Under the pieces are notes generated by a model, which was not told the origin of the DNA, searched no databases, and saw only the letters and a program-made list of their open reading frames with translations. The position numbers were made by a program, and so were the translations under genes. A DNA stretch of 13,138 nt from CAZMFZ01 sp964565665 (lineage in GTDB: Bacteria > Bacteroidota > Bacteroidia > Cytophagales > UBA9547), in the NCBI GenBank assembly GCA_964565665.1, contig CAZMFZ010000107.1, positions 1 to 13,138 of the forward strand, in the 5' to 3' direction. Positions 1 to 8,300 of this stretch are shown in pieces; within the stretch, counting starts at the first letter, position 1; every line of letters begins with the position of its first letter.

Positions 1-87
1 CATAAGAAGTTGTCAGTTATAATGAAAATAGGATTTACTAATCCACTTGAAGTTATGGCTATTCATTTATTTGTAAAACTTAAATAA
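1..87 (+). CDS. C-terminal end of a probable LuxR-type HTH regulator (5' truncated)
   Basis: The frame starting at base 1 is open for 28 codons and stops with TAA at 85-87. The peptide contains HKKLSVIMKIGFTNPLEVMA. It fits the recognition helix and last helix of LuxR/NarL-type DNA-binding domains, where the usual pattern is H..nI..K.g..n..E......k. Family knowledge: such domains close response regulators and other transcription factors, and helix residues near the first His contact DNA. Everything upstream is outside the window, so the partner domain cannot be named. The call rests on about 25 residues; a chance open frame in AT-rich DNA is the alternative. Confidence 0.45.
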   Translation, partial: HKKLSVIMKIGFTNPLEVMAIHLFVKLK

Positions 88-448
88 TCTAAGCATATCA
101 GATAATTAACATAAAGCTAGAAACTCCAAATGATAAAAAAAAAAATTTCAATTTATTAAATTACTAATTCCATCAAAATGTTTAATCATTTATATTCCTA
201 AAATGTAATTTGAAAAGTTTTAGTTTATCATAATTGACATCCAAAAGACGAATGACTTTTGAGCATGATTGTAGGTTGCCAAGATTAATTGAAATTTATT
301 AATATGGAGTAGTAGGCCGATGTATTCTTAAAAAAAACAACAAAACAAGTTTAAAAAAACGGCTATAGTATTTAATAATTAAAGGGTTTCGTCTAATTTC
401 GCATTTCAAAAGAAAGCACATCCCTTATAAAAATCATAAACTTTACAA
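88..448. other. AT-rich intergenic region upstream of pdhB
   Basis: I see no credible gene, tRNA or strong hairpin in these 361 bases. There are long A-runs around 134-145, 330-337, 342-345 and 353-359; the last three are roughly one helical turn apart and could bend the DNA. A weak match to the Bacteroidota -7 element TAnnTTTG lies at 394-401 (TAATTTCG, one mismatch), without a clear TTG box at the usual distance upstream. The pdhB promoter is probably in this region but I cannot fix it. Confidence 0.4.
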
Positions 449-1432
449 ATGAGAGAGGTACAAATGAGAGAAGCCCTTCGCGAAGCCATGAGCGAAGAAA
501 TGCGGAAAGACCCAAGCATTTATTTGATGGGCGAAGAAGTAGCAGAGTACAACGGTGCATATAAAGTGAGCCAAGGAATGCTTGATGAATTTGGTGCGAA
601 ACGCATAATTGATACACCCATTGCCGAATTGGGCTTTACAGGCATTGGCATAGGTTCGTCTATGAACGGCCTTAGGCCTATCATTGAATTCATGACATTC
701 AACTTCTCGCTGGTAGCTATCGACCAAATAATAAACAGTGCCGCCAAGATGATGTCGATGACTGGCGGGCAATTTTCGTGCCCTATTGTGTTTAGAGGCC
801 CTACCGGAAGTGCAGGCATGTTGAGTTCACAGCATTCACAAGCATTTGACAATTGGTTTGCCAATACGCCTGGATTGAAAGTGGTAGTACCCTCTAACTG
901 TGCCGATGCCAAAGGCTTGTTGATTTCTTCCATCAGAGACAACGACCCTGTGATATTCATGGAATCGGAGCAAATGTATGGCGACAAAGGCATGATTCCT
1001 GATGGAGAATATTCTATTCCTATTGGTGTAGCCAATACGATAAAAGAGGGCACAAGTGTTACTATCGTGAGCTTCGGAAAAATGATACCTAGAGTGGTAA
1101 TGCCTGCCATTGAAGAGCTTGAAAAACAGGGTATAAGTGTTGAATTGATAGATTTACGTACCATTCGCCCAATAGATTATGCAGCTGTGGTAAACTCTGT
1201 AAAGAAAACCAACAGATGTGTGGTAGTAGAAGAAGCTTGGCCTTTGGGTTGTATAGCCACTGAAATTACCTATCACTTGCAACGCTATGCTTTTGATTAT
1301 CTAGATGCTCCTGTAATCAGGGTTACTTTCAAAGATTTGCCATTGCCTTACGCCCCTACTTTGATAGAGGAAATAATGCCAACACCTGCAAAAGTAGTAA
1401 ATGCGGTGAAGCAAGTGCTTTACAAAAACTAA
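449..1432 (+). CDS. pdhB: Pyruvate dehydrogenase E1 component, beta subunit
   Basis: This cytoplasmic protein pairs with the E1 alpha subunit. The heterotetramer uses thiamine diphosphate to decarboxylate pyruvate and acetylate the lipoyl group of E2 in the pyruvate dehydrogenase complex. At 327 residues it has the normal full length. The N-terminus MREVQMREALREAM is typical, which supports the start at 449 over the in-frame ATG at 464. The DTPIAELGFTG motif around Glu60 is the conserved segment that activates the cofactor. The segment GPTGSAGMLSSQHSQ carries His129, equivalent to the conserved active-site His of E1 beta. The C-terminal transketolase half has SFGKMIPRV, IDLRTIRP and EEAWPLG. 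Neither the alpha subunit nor E2 is in the window. A strong terminator follows, so it seems to be transcribed separately from the next gene. Branched-chain 2-oxoacid dehydrogenase beta is a related alternative, but the overall fit is to PdhB. Confidence 0.95.
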   Translation: MREVQMREALREAMSEEMRKDPSIYLMGEEVAEYNGAYKVSQGMLDEFGAKRIIDTPIAELGFTGIGIGSSMNGLRPIIEFMTFNFSLVAIDQIINSAAKMMSMTGGQFSCPIVFRGPTGSAGMLSSQHSQAFDNWFANTPGLKVVVPSNCADAKGLLISSIRDNDPVIFMESEQMYGDKGMIPDGEYSIPIGVANTIKEGTSVTIVSFGKMIPRVVMPAIEELEKQGISVELIDLRTIRPIDYAAVVNSVKKTNRCVVVEEAWPLGCIATEITYHLQRYAFDYLDAPVIRVTFKDLPLPYAPTLIEEIMPTPAKVVNAVKQVLYKN

Positions 1433-1458
1433 TACCAGTAGGTATCATAATTTGAACT

Positions 1459-1497
1459 AAAAATTCCCGTTTGAAACTTTTCAGATGGGAATTTTTT
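1459..1497 (+). terminator. Intrinsic terminator of pdhB
   Basis: A long hairpin starts 26 bases after the pdhB stop. The outer stem is AAAAATTCCC against GGGAATTTTT. The inner stem GTTTGAAA pairs with the segment ending TTTCAGAT, including two G-U pairs, and leaves a loop of about four bases. It runs into six T residues (1492-1497). Because of the flanking A-run it could also work in the opposite direction. Confidence 0.85.
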
Positions 1498-1550
1498 ATT
1501 TGGGTTCAGCACTCCATTTTTATTTCACCATATAAAATACTATTCAAGCA

Positions 1551-3050
1551 ATGGGAATCAATCATTTATTCAAGGCCATACTGTCAATTCATTTATTGGT
1601 GGTGATTTGCCACTTGGGTTATTCGCAGGTGAATATGAAAACCTATTATGACAAAGACAAATACCTGCTCAAAGAAGATTATTATGTGAATAATAGAAAA
1701 GATAAGGTGCTAAACGGACATTATTCACGCTATTTCCCCAAAGGCACACCCGAGCTTCTTGGCAAATATGCCCAAGGGAAAAAAGATTCTATTTTTACAG
1801 AATATCATGAAAATGGGAATTTGAAAACCCAAATGGAATTCAATAAAAACAAGAAAAATGGGTCGTTTGCCATATATAATGAAGATGGTAATCTGTTTCA
1901 AAAGGGTAGATATGCTTCTGACTCGCTTATTGACACCGTTTTTACTTATTATCCTTCTGCCTTTCTAAAAACTAAGGCGCAGTTTGGTAATGATAAAATC
2001 AATGGCAAGCTCATTACCTATTTCGAATCCGGCATGCTAAAGCAAATAGCTGATTATTTAGAAAATAAACCAGATGGTTTAACAGTCGACTTCTACACAA
2101 ACGGCTCTACACTGGCTGCTGAAACCAATTTTTCAGAAGGCAAATTAAATGGAAGTTACAAAACATATTATTCCAATGCCAACATTGAAACCGATGGCAC
2201 AAATAAAAATGGGGAGAAAAACGGAATCTGTAAAAACTACTTCGAATCGGGAAAGCCTGCCATGGAAGCCAATTACAATGAAGGTATTTTAGATGGAAAA
2301 GCTGCTTCTTTCTTCGAATCTGGCAGCAAAAAGGGCGAATTTTATTATACCAAAGGTACAAAGGAAGGCTATTACACTTTGTATTGGGAGAATGGAAATA
2401 AGAAAGAAGAAAATATTGTTGATAATACCACCCAAACCGAAAACAAGAAATTGTATTTCCCCACAGGTATGTTGGCAGCTGCTCAACAGTGGAATGGCCT
2501 AAAAAAGACCGGAAGTTGGAAATACTATTATCGCACTGGAAAAGATAGTATAGCTGAAAACTATAAAGAAAATAAAATATGGGATGAACGACTTATTTTT
2601 AATCCTTCAGGAAAAATAGTTGAAAAACAGCTGTGGTTTAATGGGTTTAAGCAAGGTATTACAAGTAAATATACTGGAAATGGAGTTTTGAAATCGGAAT
2701 CTACTTATGCTCGAAACGATTTGCGCGGCCTAGCAAGATTTTATCATGAAAATGGCAAACTTGAATCGGAAGGCAATTTAATATTTGGCAAAAAAACTGG
2801 GGCTTGGAATTTCTACGACAAAACTGCAAGACTTTCTAAAATCACCTATTACAGAATGGATAAGGTACTACGTACAGAAACCATACTGAAAAATAAGGAA
2901 TTGAAACCTGCCAAGATTGAAAATGTAGAAACCCTGATAGCCCAACCTACGCAGACATCTAAAGCCAAAACCCAAGCCTTGCCTGCCAAAAAGAATGAGG
3001 AGAAAAAGCTTTATCAGTACAAGCCCAACCAACCTGCAAAAAAGAGATGA
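1551..3050 (+). CDS. Exported MORN-variant (YwqK-like) repeat protein
   Basis: The protein has 499 residues. Residues 1-25 form a signal peptide (hydrophobic core LSIHLLVVICHLG, probable cleavage near GYSQ). Residues about 55-435 are some 16 copies of a roughly 23-residue repeat of the type G.....Y...G.l.....y..gk.nG. Examples are YHENGNLKTQMEF, YFESGMLKQIADY and YHENGKLESEGNL. This is the MORN-variant repeat often annotated as the YwqK-family antitoxin; that name is historical and no toxin gene lies next to it. The last 40 residues are rich in Lys, Gln and Pro and low in complexity. The repeats form beta-hairpin solenoids, so a periplasmic or surface binding or scaffold role is plausible, but the function is unknown. 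It is separated from pdhB by a terminator and followed by the dyad-repeat array. The first ATG of the frame, just before the signal peptide, is the natural start. Confidence 0.85.
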   Translation: MGINHLFKAILSIHLLVVICHLGYSQVNMKTYYDKDKYLLKEDYYVNNRKDKVLNGHYSRYFPKGTPELLGKYAQGKKDSIFTEYHENGNLKTQMEFNKNKKNGSFAIYNEDGNLFQKGRYASDSLIDTVFTYYPSAFLKTKAQFGNDKINGKLITYFESGMLKQIADYLENKPDGLTVDFYTNGSTLAAETNFSEGKLNGSYKTYYSNANIETDGTNKNGEKNGICKNYFESGKPAMEANYNEGILDGKAASFFESGSKKGEFYYTKGTKEGYYTLYWENGNKKEENIVDNTTQTENKKLYFPTGMLAAAQQWNGLKKTGSWKYYYRTGKDSIAENYKENKIWDERLIFNPSGKIVEKQLWFNGFKQGITSKYTGNGVLKSESTYARNDLRGLARFYHENGKLESEGNLIFGKKTGAWNFYDKTARLSKITYYRMDKVLRTETILKNKELKPAKIENVETLIAQPTQTSKAKTQALPAKKNEEKKLYQYKPNQPAKKR

Positions 3051-3075
3051 AAAATGACAGGTGAGGGTAATTGAT

Positions 3076-3321
3076 GCTATTCTATATAGAACAAACATTA
3101 TTCTATATAGAACCAAGGCTATTCTTAATAGATCAAACATTATTCTATTAAGAACTGAGGCTATTCTATATCGAACAAATATTATTCTATTAGAACTGAG
3201 GCTATTCTTTAAAGAACAACATTATTCTATAAAGAACTGAGGCTATCCTATATAGAACAAAACATTATTCTATATAGAACCAAGGCTATTCAATATAGAA
3301 CAGATACGATTCTTTATATTT
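3076..3321. repeat. Array of twelve 12-bp dyads at 21-bp spacing (six ~42-bp units)
   Basis: A dyad core of type TTCTATATAGAA starts at 3080, 3101, 3122, 3143, 3164, 3185, 3205, 3225, 3246, 3268, 3289 and 3310, so the spacing is 20-22 bp (mean 20.9). The cores alternate between two contexts: type A is preceded by GGCTA and followed by CAAAC or similar, while type B is preceded by CATTA and followed by CCAAG or CTGAG. This gives six units starting GCT at 3076, 3118, 3160, 3201, 3242 and 3285, with lengths 42, 42, 41, 41 and 43 and a degenerate last unit. Perfect cores are at 3080, 3101 and 3268; TTCTTTAAAGAA at 3205 is also fully palindromic. Unit lengths are not multiples of three, so the array is not coding. 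It fills the spacer between two convergent genes. There are no variable spacers, so it is not CRISPR. Confidence 0.9.
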
Positions 3322-3352
3322 TTTCTCTGAAAAGACACAAAGCGAGGTATAA

Positions 3353-5251
3353 TCAATGATTTTCCCCTTCGCAGTTTTCGCAATACACTTTTTTTAGCAT
3401 CGCATTATCAAGCAATTGAAAGGTGATGCCTCCTTTGCCGTAGGGGTCAAATAACTGGCAAAAACGATTTCTATTTAGATTTATGGCATTGAGTATCGTT
3501 TTTTTGTACGCATAATCTTTTAGTGCATTGTTGTTCACTATTGTTAAATTGAGATAATAGAAAAGCAAATCTTCGTTTACATCAATTCTTTTTAAATAGG
3601 GAGCAATTAACGAAGCTGATACATCCGTTTTAGCAAAAGAGGCAAAATACTGAGCCAAGTTCAACAAATCGTTTTCGCTCATCGTTGTCTGTTGGTAATT
3701 CTGCAAAATAAATTTGAGACATGCATCTTTCTTGTCGTATCGGTGTGCAGACATAAATAGCTCGGATGCTATAATATTATAATTTATCTGCATCTTTTTT
3801 ATGAGAGATGGATGGATGCCAAAGTTCTTCAAATTGTTAATCTCAGCCCAGAACTTGTCTTTGTCAACTAATGGCGAGCCTGATATCCAAACTCTAAATT
3901 TGATTACCGCAATATTGTAATTGATTTTAGGATTTTTGAGAAATAAATCTCTCAATTCCTCTAATTCGCGAAGTGTGCGGAGATAATCATATTCCATTGC
4001 ATATCTGAATATGGTGCTGTTGTTCAATAATTCTCCATATTCTATTTGCTTGGGCATTTCTAATTTATCCAACACCTCGATAGGAAGTTCATTGCCTTTT
4101 ATTTTATCAAAAATTGCCAGTTGTATTTCTTTGGCTTTAGCAATATCTTTATTGATAATGGCATTATTGAAAAAGGTTACAATTGACTGTTGGGTTGCAT
4201 CTTTATATAAGGTTATTTTTTCTAATTCGACAACGAGAATGGCTTTCCTGTGATTTTTAAGATACGTTTCTACTTGATCAAACATCTTTTTGTCTTTTAA
4301 CTTTTCTTTTATTTCGGCCTTGCTTAGGTTTTCCATCCATTTGAAAGGTGTTTTAGCAATATCTTCCAAAAACGATACCCAATTTTCGGCTACAATGATT
4401 TTAGTTTCAATTTCGGGTTTCTGATAGGTTTGCAATGCCTTCACTATGCTTTCTGCACGCTTGTTTTGTATTTCATTATTTTTAGCTTCTGAGCCTTCCA
4501 CTGAAGAATAAGCTCTGATTGCTATTTTTTTGATATAGTAATCGGTATAGTTGAGTGAATCGTGAATCGGTTTTACATCTTCTGGCAAATAATCTACCTG
4601 ATTTTTATCGAATGGCACTGTGAATTTCATCGATTTGCTCAAATAATTAGTTTTAAAACCATTGCTTTTTGATGCATTGGATGAATCGAGCTGGTTTAGA
4701 CTTACAAGCGTATCCAGATACATACCCATATCGAGCATATCCCATTTGTATCTTTTCAGATCGAAAAAATTGTTGTAGAAACAAATATTCTTGTTTTGCA
4801 CCATTACTAAATTCAGCTCAATTTCTTTACCTAAATAGTGTGGCTCCATTTCACCATATCTCACAATCACAGTTCCGTTTTCAGCAACCGTCATACTTTT
4901 TTTCATATCTCTCAAATACCTAGGCTCTATAAGATGGCCTTTATGAAAGCCATCTTTATATTGTATAGCTGGTGAATTGCAGCCATATTGGTCTTTAGTT
5001 ACTATATCGATGGCTATGCCATCATTGGCAGAATTGAAAATCAAATCGAACCAAGGCTTGCTGGTAATACCGAAAAATATATTGCCGTAGGTATCATAAT
5101 GAACCCCAAATTGCACCTCGGGTGGTTTAGAGGCCATTAATTTTAAGAAATTTTCGCATTTGCTTTTGTAGTTGTCGCTTTTGAAATGAAGCCCATAGGT
5201 TTGGGCGGAGGCAATCTGGGATATAAAAAATAGAATCGAAATGAGTTTCAT
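3353..5251 (-). CDS. Exported Bacteroidota protein with internal OmpA-like segment
   Basis: The protein has 632 residues. Residues 1-17 (MKLISILFFISQIASAQ) are a signal peptide, which supports the start. Residues about 30-160 contain PPEVQFGVHYDTYGNIFFG, a pattern I associate with conserved Bacteroidota exported proteins of unknown role. Residues about 208-275 resemble an OmpA C-terminal domain: FTVPFDKNQVDY, then AYSSVEGSEAKN and the NKRAES helix with the conserved Arg265. The Asp of the classical GHTDS peptidoglycan-binding motif is absent (AYSSVEG instead), so binding to peptidoglycan is uncertain. Residues about 310-590 are helical and charged. The C-terminus has RFCQLFDPYGKGGITFQLLD and a final CENC pair of cysteines. 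The gene lies 58 bp downstream of the large T9SS cargo gene on the same strand, so co-transcription is possible. It converges on the MORN-repeat gene across the dyad array. Function unknown. Confidence 0.8.
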   Translation of the reverse strand: MKLISILFFISQIASAQTYGLHFKSDNYKSKCENFLKLMASKPPEVQFGVHYDTYGNIFFGITSKPWFDLIFNSANDGIAIDIVTKDQYGCNSPAIQYKDGFHKGHLIEPRYLRDMKKSMTVAENGTVIVRYGEMEPHYLGKEIELNLVMVQNKNICFYNNFFDLKRYKWDMLDMGMYLDTLVSLNQLDSSNASKSNGFKTNYLSKSMKFTVPFDKNQVDYLPEDVKPIHDSLNYTDYYIKKIAIRAYSSVEGSEAKNNEIQNKRAESIVKALQTYQKPEIETKIIVAENWVSFLEDIAKTPFKWMENLSKAEIKEKLKDKKMFDQVETYLKNHRKAILVVELEKITLYKDATQQSIVTFFNNAIINKDIAKAKEIQLAIFDKIKGNELPIEVLDKLEMPKQIEYGELLNNSTIFRYAMEYDYLRTLRELEELRDLFLKNPKINYNIAVIKFRVWISGSPLVDKDKFWAEINNLKNFGIHPSLIKKMQINYNIIASELFMSAHRYDKKDACLKFILQNYQQTTMSENDLLNLAQYFASFAKTDVSASLIAPYLKRIDVNEDLLFYYLNLTIVNNNALKDYAYKKTILNAINLNRNRFCQLFDPYGKGGITFQLLDNAMLKKVYCENCEGENH

Positions 5252-5309
5252 GATTATGAATATTGAAGGTGCCTTATTTATTAGATGGCATCTGACATTG
5301 AAATAGAAA

Positions 5310-8300
5310 CTACCTGGCCACTTGCACCCAGCCTTTGTATGTCTTACTGGCCAGATTTTTGAGATTTAGTGTAAAATAATATAAGCCATCTGTAAGTCCA
5401 TCGGCTTTCCAATCGTTTGCATAACTGAAATTGCCGCTTGCATATACTTTGCTGCCCCAGCGGTTGAATACCTCGACTGTGGCCGAATTAGGTTGTAAAC
5501 CTACAATTTCAAATGCATCATTGATGTTGTCATTATTTGGCGATATGAAATTGGGTATAGTCAGCAATTTGAGTTCTAACGTGGTGAGCGAATTGAATAT
5601 GCAACCATTTATATCAATCCCAGAAACAGAAATGGGATAGCTACCACTTGCTGTATACTGGGTAATAAATGAGGTAGTAGTAAATACTTGCCCATTGCCC
5701 ACCTGCCAAGTTTGGGAAGTAACAGGCGTACTTACAATAAATTCCACCTGAGCGATATCTAGCCCTGCAATGGTAGTATAAGTATAGTCAAATGTAGCAA
5801 TGGGAAAGGGCTTGACTATACCTGTAAGGGTGAAAACATAGGAATAAGGTTTGTTGGGTTCGGAATATACTTGCACATTTCTATTGGCAATATTGGCTCC
5901 TATGGTAGTAATCTGTGGATTGCAATTGCTAATAATTCTACCATTTACATTCCAAAAACACAACGTACCACCCGAAACGGTGAATATTCCTTGGGGATTC
6001 TCTTGGCAGTATAAAGGTTGGCTGATTGTTGGAAGTACAAATACCGATTTGGTAACAGCATCGGCTATGAAGCAACCCTGATTATCTGCATCGATGGCCA
6101 ATTCGATAGCGTATTTACCTATTTTTTCAAAAGTATATACTGGATTAGCACCCGAAAGTGTAGTGCCATTGCCCATACTCCATTGAAAATCGGCATTGGC
6201 AATAGGTGTTTCATTTTGGAAAGCTACCGTAAGCGGAAATGTCCCAATACTATCACTTAAGAATGAGAATGCAGGCGATATGGCATTGGTAACAACTTTT
6301 ACTTTGGCTTTGTATTTGTTGAAATAAGAATTGTCTTGGGCAAATATTTCTACGCTGTAGCTGGTATCCTGCTTCACAAACACTTTAGGATTTTGTGCAT
6401 TGGCGTTGCTCAATCCTGCGGAGGGTAACCATTTTACACTGCCCACCAAACCATCAATTTTAAACTGACCTGTATCTCCATTGCAAATTATAGCATCTGT
6501 AATCTTGGGATCGATAGCCACAAAAAAGGTTTGGATATCTGTTTGCACACACGCCTCCGACTTTACAAAATCTACTTCGATTTGCATTTTTCTTAATGCC
6601 ATAAAGCTGGGTAATGGCCTGGGATCAGCACTCCATGAAGGATCTTCCGACACCAACAAGGGGTTTTTTAAACTTGGAAATTTATACAGCGACCAATATA
6701 CGTTTGCCCCCGTTATAGTTTGGCCCGAAAAGTTAAAGTTGATTGTTTGCCCAGCAGTGATGCGAATGGTATCATTTTTTAAAGGTGGCACAGAAGTGAA
6801 GTTTGCCTTGATATCAACGGTTTCGAAATCGTACTTAACCCCCAGCATATTGCAGTTTAGGCTTTTGTTGGTTGGCGACCATACGTTGGGGGTGGTGGGG
6901 GTTTGCAAGCTATTAAACTGACTTCTACAACCCCCACATATTGCTTGGTGAATATAACCTCGCTTGTCGAAGCGGCTGGTGCCACCATCTACATGATCTA
7001 CACTTCCTTGCCCAAAATAAGTGCCGTAGTTTATACCCTTCATATCGGTGTTAAACACGGCAAAATAAAACCCGGAGGCTTCGTTGGCTGAGGCGCCAAC
7101 AGGGGGTGGGGCAAGGGGCAATTCTCTTCCCGTTTGGGATTGGCCAGGTTTGTTAAGTACGCCCCGCCAACCAGATACATAAATCAGTCCGCAGTTATCT
7201 ACTAAAAATGCTGTTGGGGAAATATCAGGGCCTTTTTCCCTGCTGCCAAATACAGTAGAAAAACCTGTGACACTCAAGTTATTATCGAGTTTGTGAATAA
7301 ACTGACCGCTTTTGGCATCGGAATAAAAGGGAGATATTCCATTTGCGGCCACAGGGTAGCTTTCGCTCCACGTCTGCCCCATCACATATACTTCATCTTT
7401 CAAGTTGGTTTGCACAAAGAAGGCTTGATCGTTTTCTGTTGTACCCAAATAGCTGCAAGCCAGCATTCTGCCTGTGCTATCCATTTTGGCTACGTAGCCA
7501 TCCAATTGCCCGTTCAGAGCTGTATTCATCCCAGAAAGTGTACCTGCCAAATCGGTGCTGGTGGTGTGCCCTGCGAAGAAAAGATTGCCCTTGCTATCGG
7601 GTTGAATACCAAATGCAGCATCGCTACCCGACCCACCAAAGCGTGTACTGAACTTGAGGGCAGACAAATTAGGATTGAGTTTGAATATCCAAGCATCTAG
7701 GTTATCGCCTGCTACTGAGTCTTTCTTGGTAGTTTCAAATGGAAATTGTTTGGAAGTTGAATAAGTAGCTACAATAATATTATCGTTCTTATCGCATATC
7801 ACTTCGCCTCGGGCTTCATCGCCAAAGTTATAGTATTGGAGCAATTCGGGCTCTACGGGGAAGTCAAGATCAATATTTTTGTCTTGATAATTTATGCCAC
7901 TATTTCCATTTGTTTTAATGGTTGTAGCAGCTATCAATTCTGTTCCAGATTCATTCAAGATGGCTAAATACACTTGCGAGCCGCCCGCAAATTGCAGAGA
8001 GTTGGCGTGCGTTTCAAAGGAAGTGCCTGTGCCAGTAGATTGTACTGTGCCATTTGTTTTTGGAAAGTCTAAAGAGGAAGTGCTGCCAAATACTACCAAC
8101 TGGTTATTGCTGTTCACCACCATGCTTTGGGGAATATCGGTGCGACTTCCACCTAAGTAGGTAGCATATTGCCTTCTTTTACCATCTTTTGAGAATTTGA
8201 AAATGGCAACATCACACATACCTCCTTGATATTTTATCTGATAGGCTCCTGCTGAAACAGGAAAGCTATCTACAGGATAATCTTTCCTGATGTTTTTAAT

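Noticed and set aside
443..1164. Minus-strand open frames of 109 and 214 residues over pdhB
   Set aside because: They lie antisense to a clearly recognised full-length gene and show no family motif or signal; they are shadows of its codon pattern.
1551..3050. Reading the MORN-repeat gene as the antitoxin half of a toxin-antitoxin pair
   Set aside because: The protein has a signal peptide, and the neighbours are pdhB and a non-coding repeat array; nothing resembling a toxin is adjacent.
3076..3321. CRISPR array
   Set aside because: The whole 42-bp unit is repetitive with no unique spacers, and no cas genes are present.
6481..7700. Plus-strand open frames (up to 146 residues) across the T9SS cargo gene
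   Set aside because: They are antisense to a continuous 1303-codon gene with recognisable domains throughout; they have no motifs of their own.
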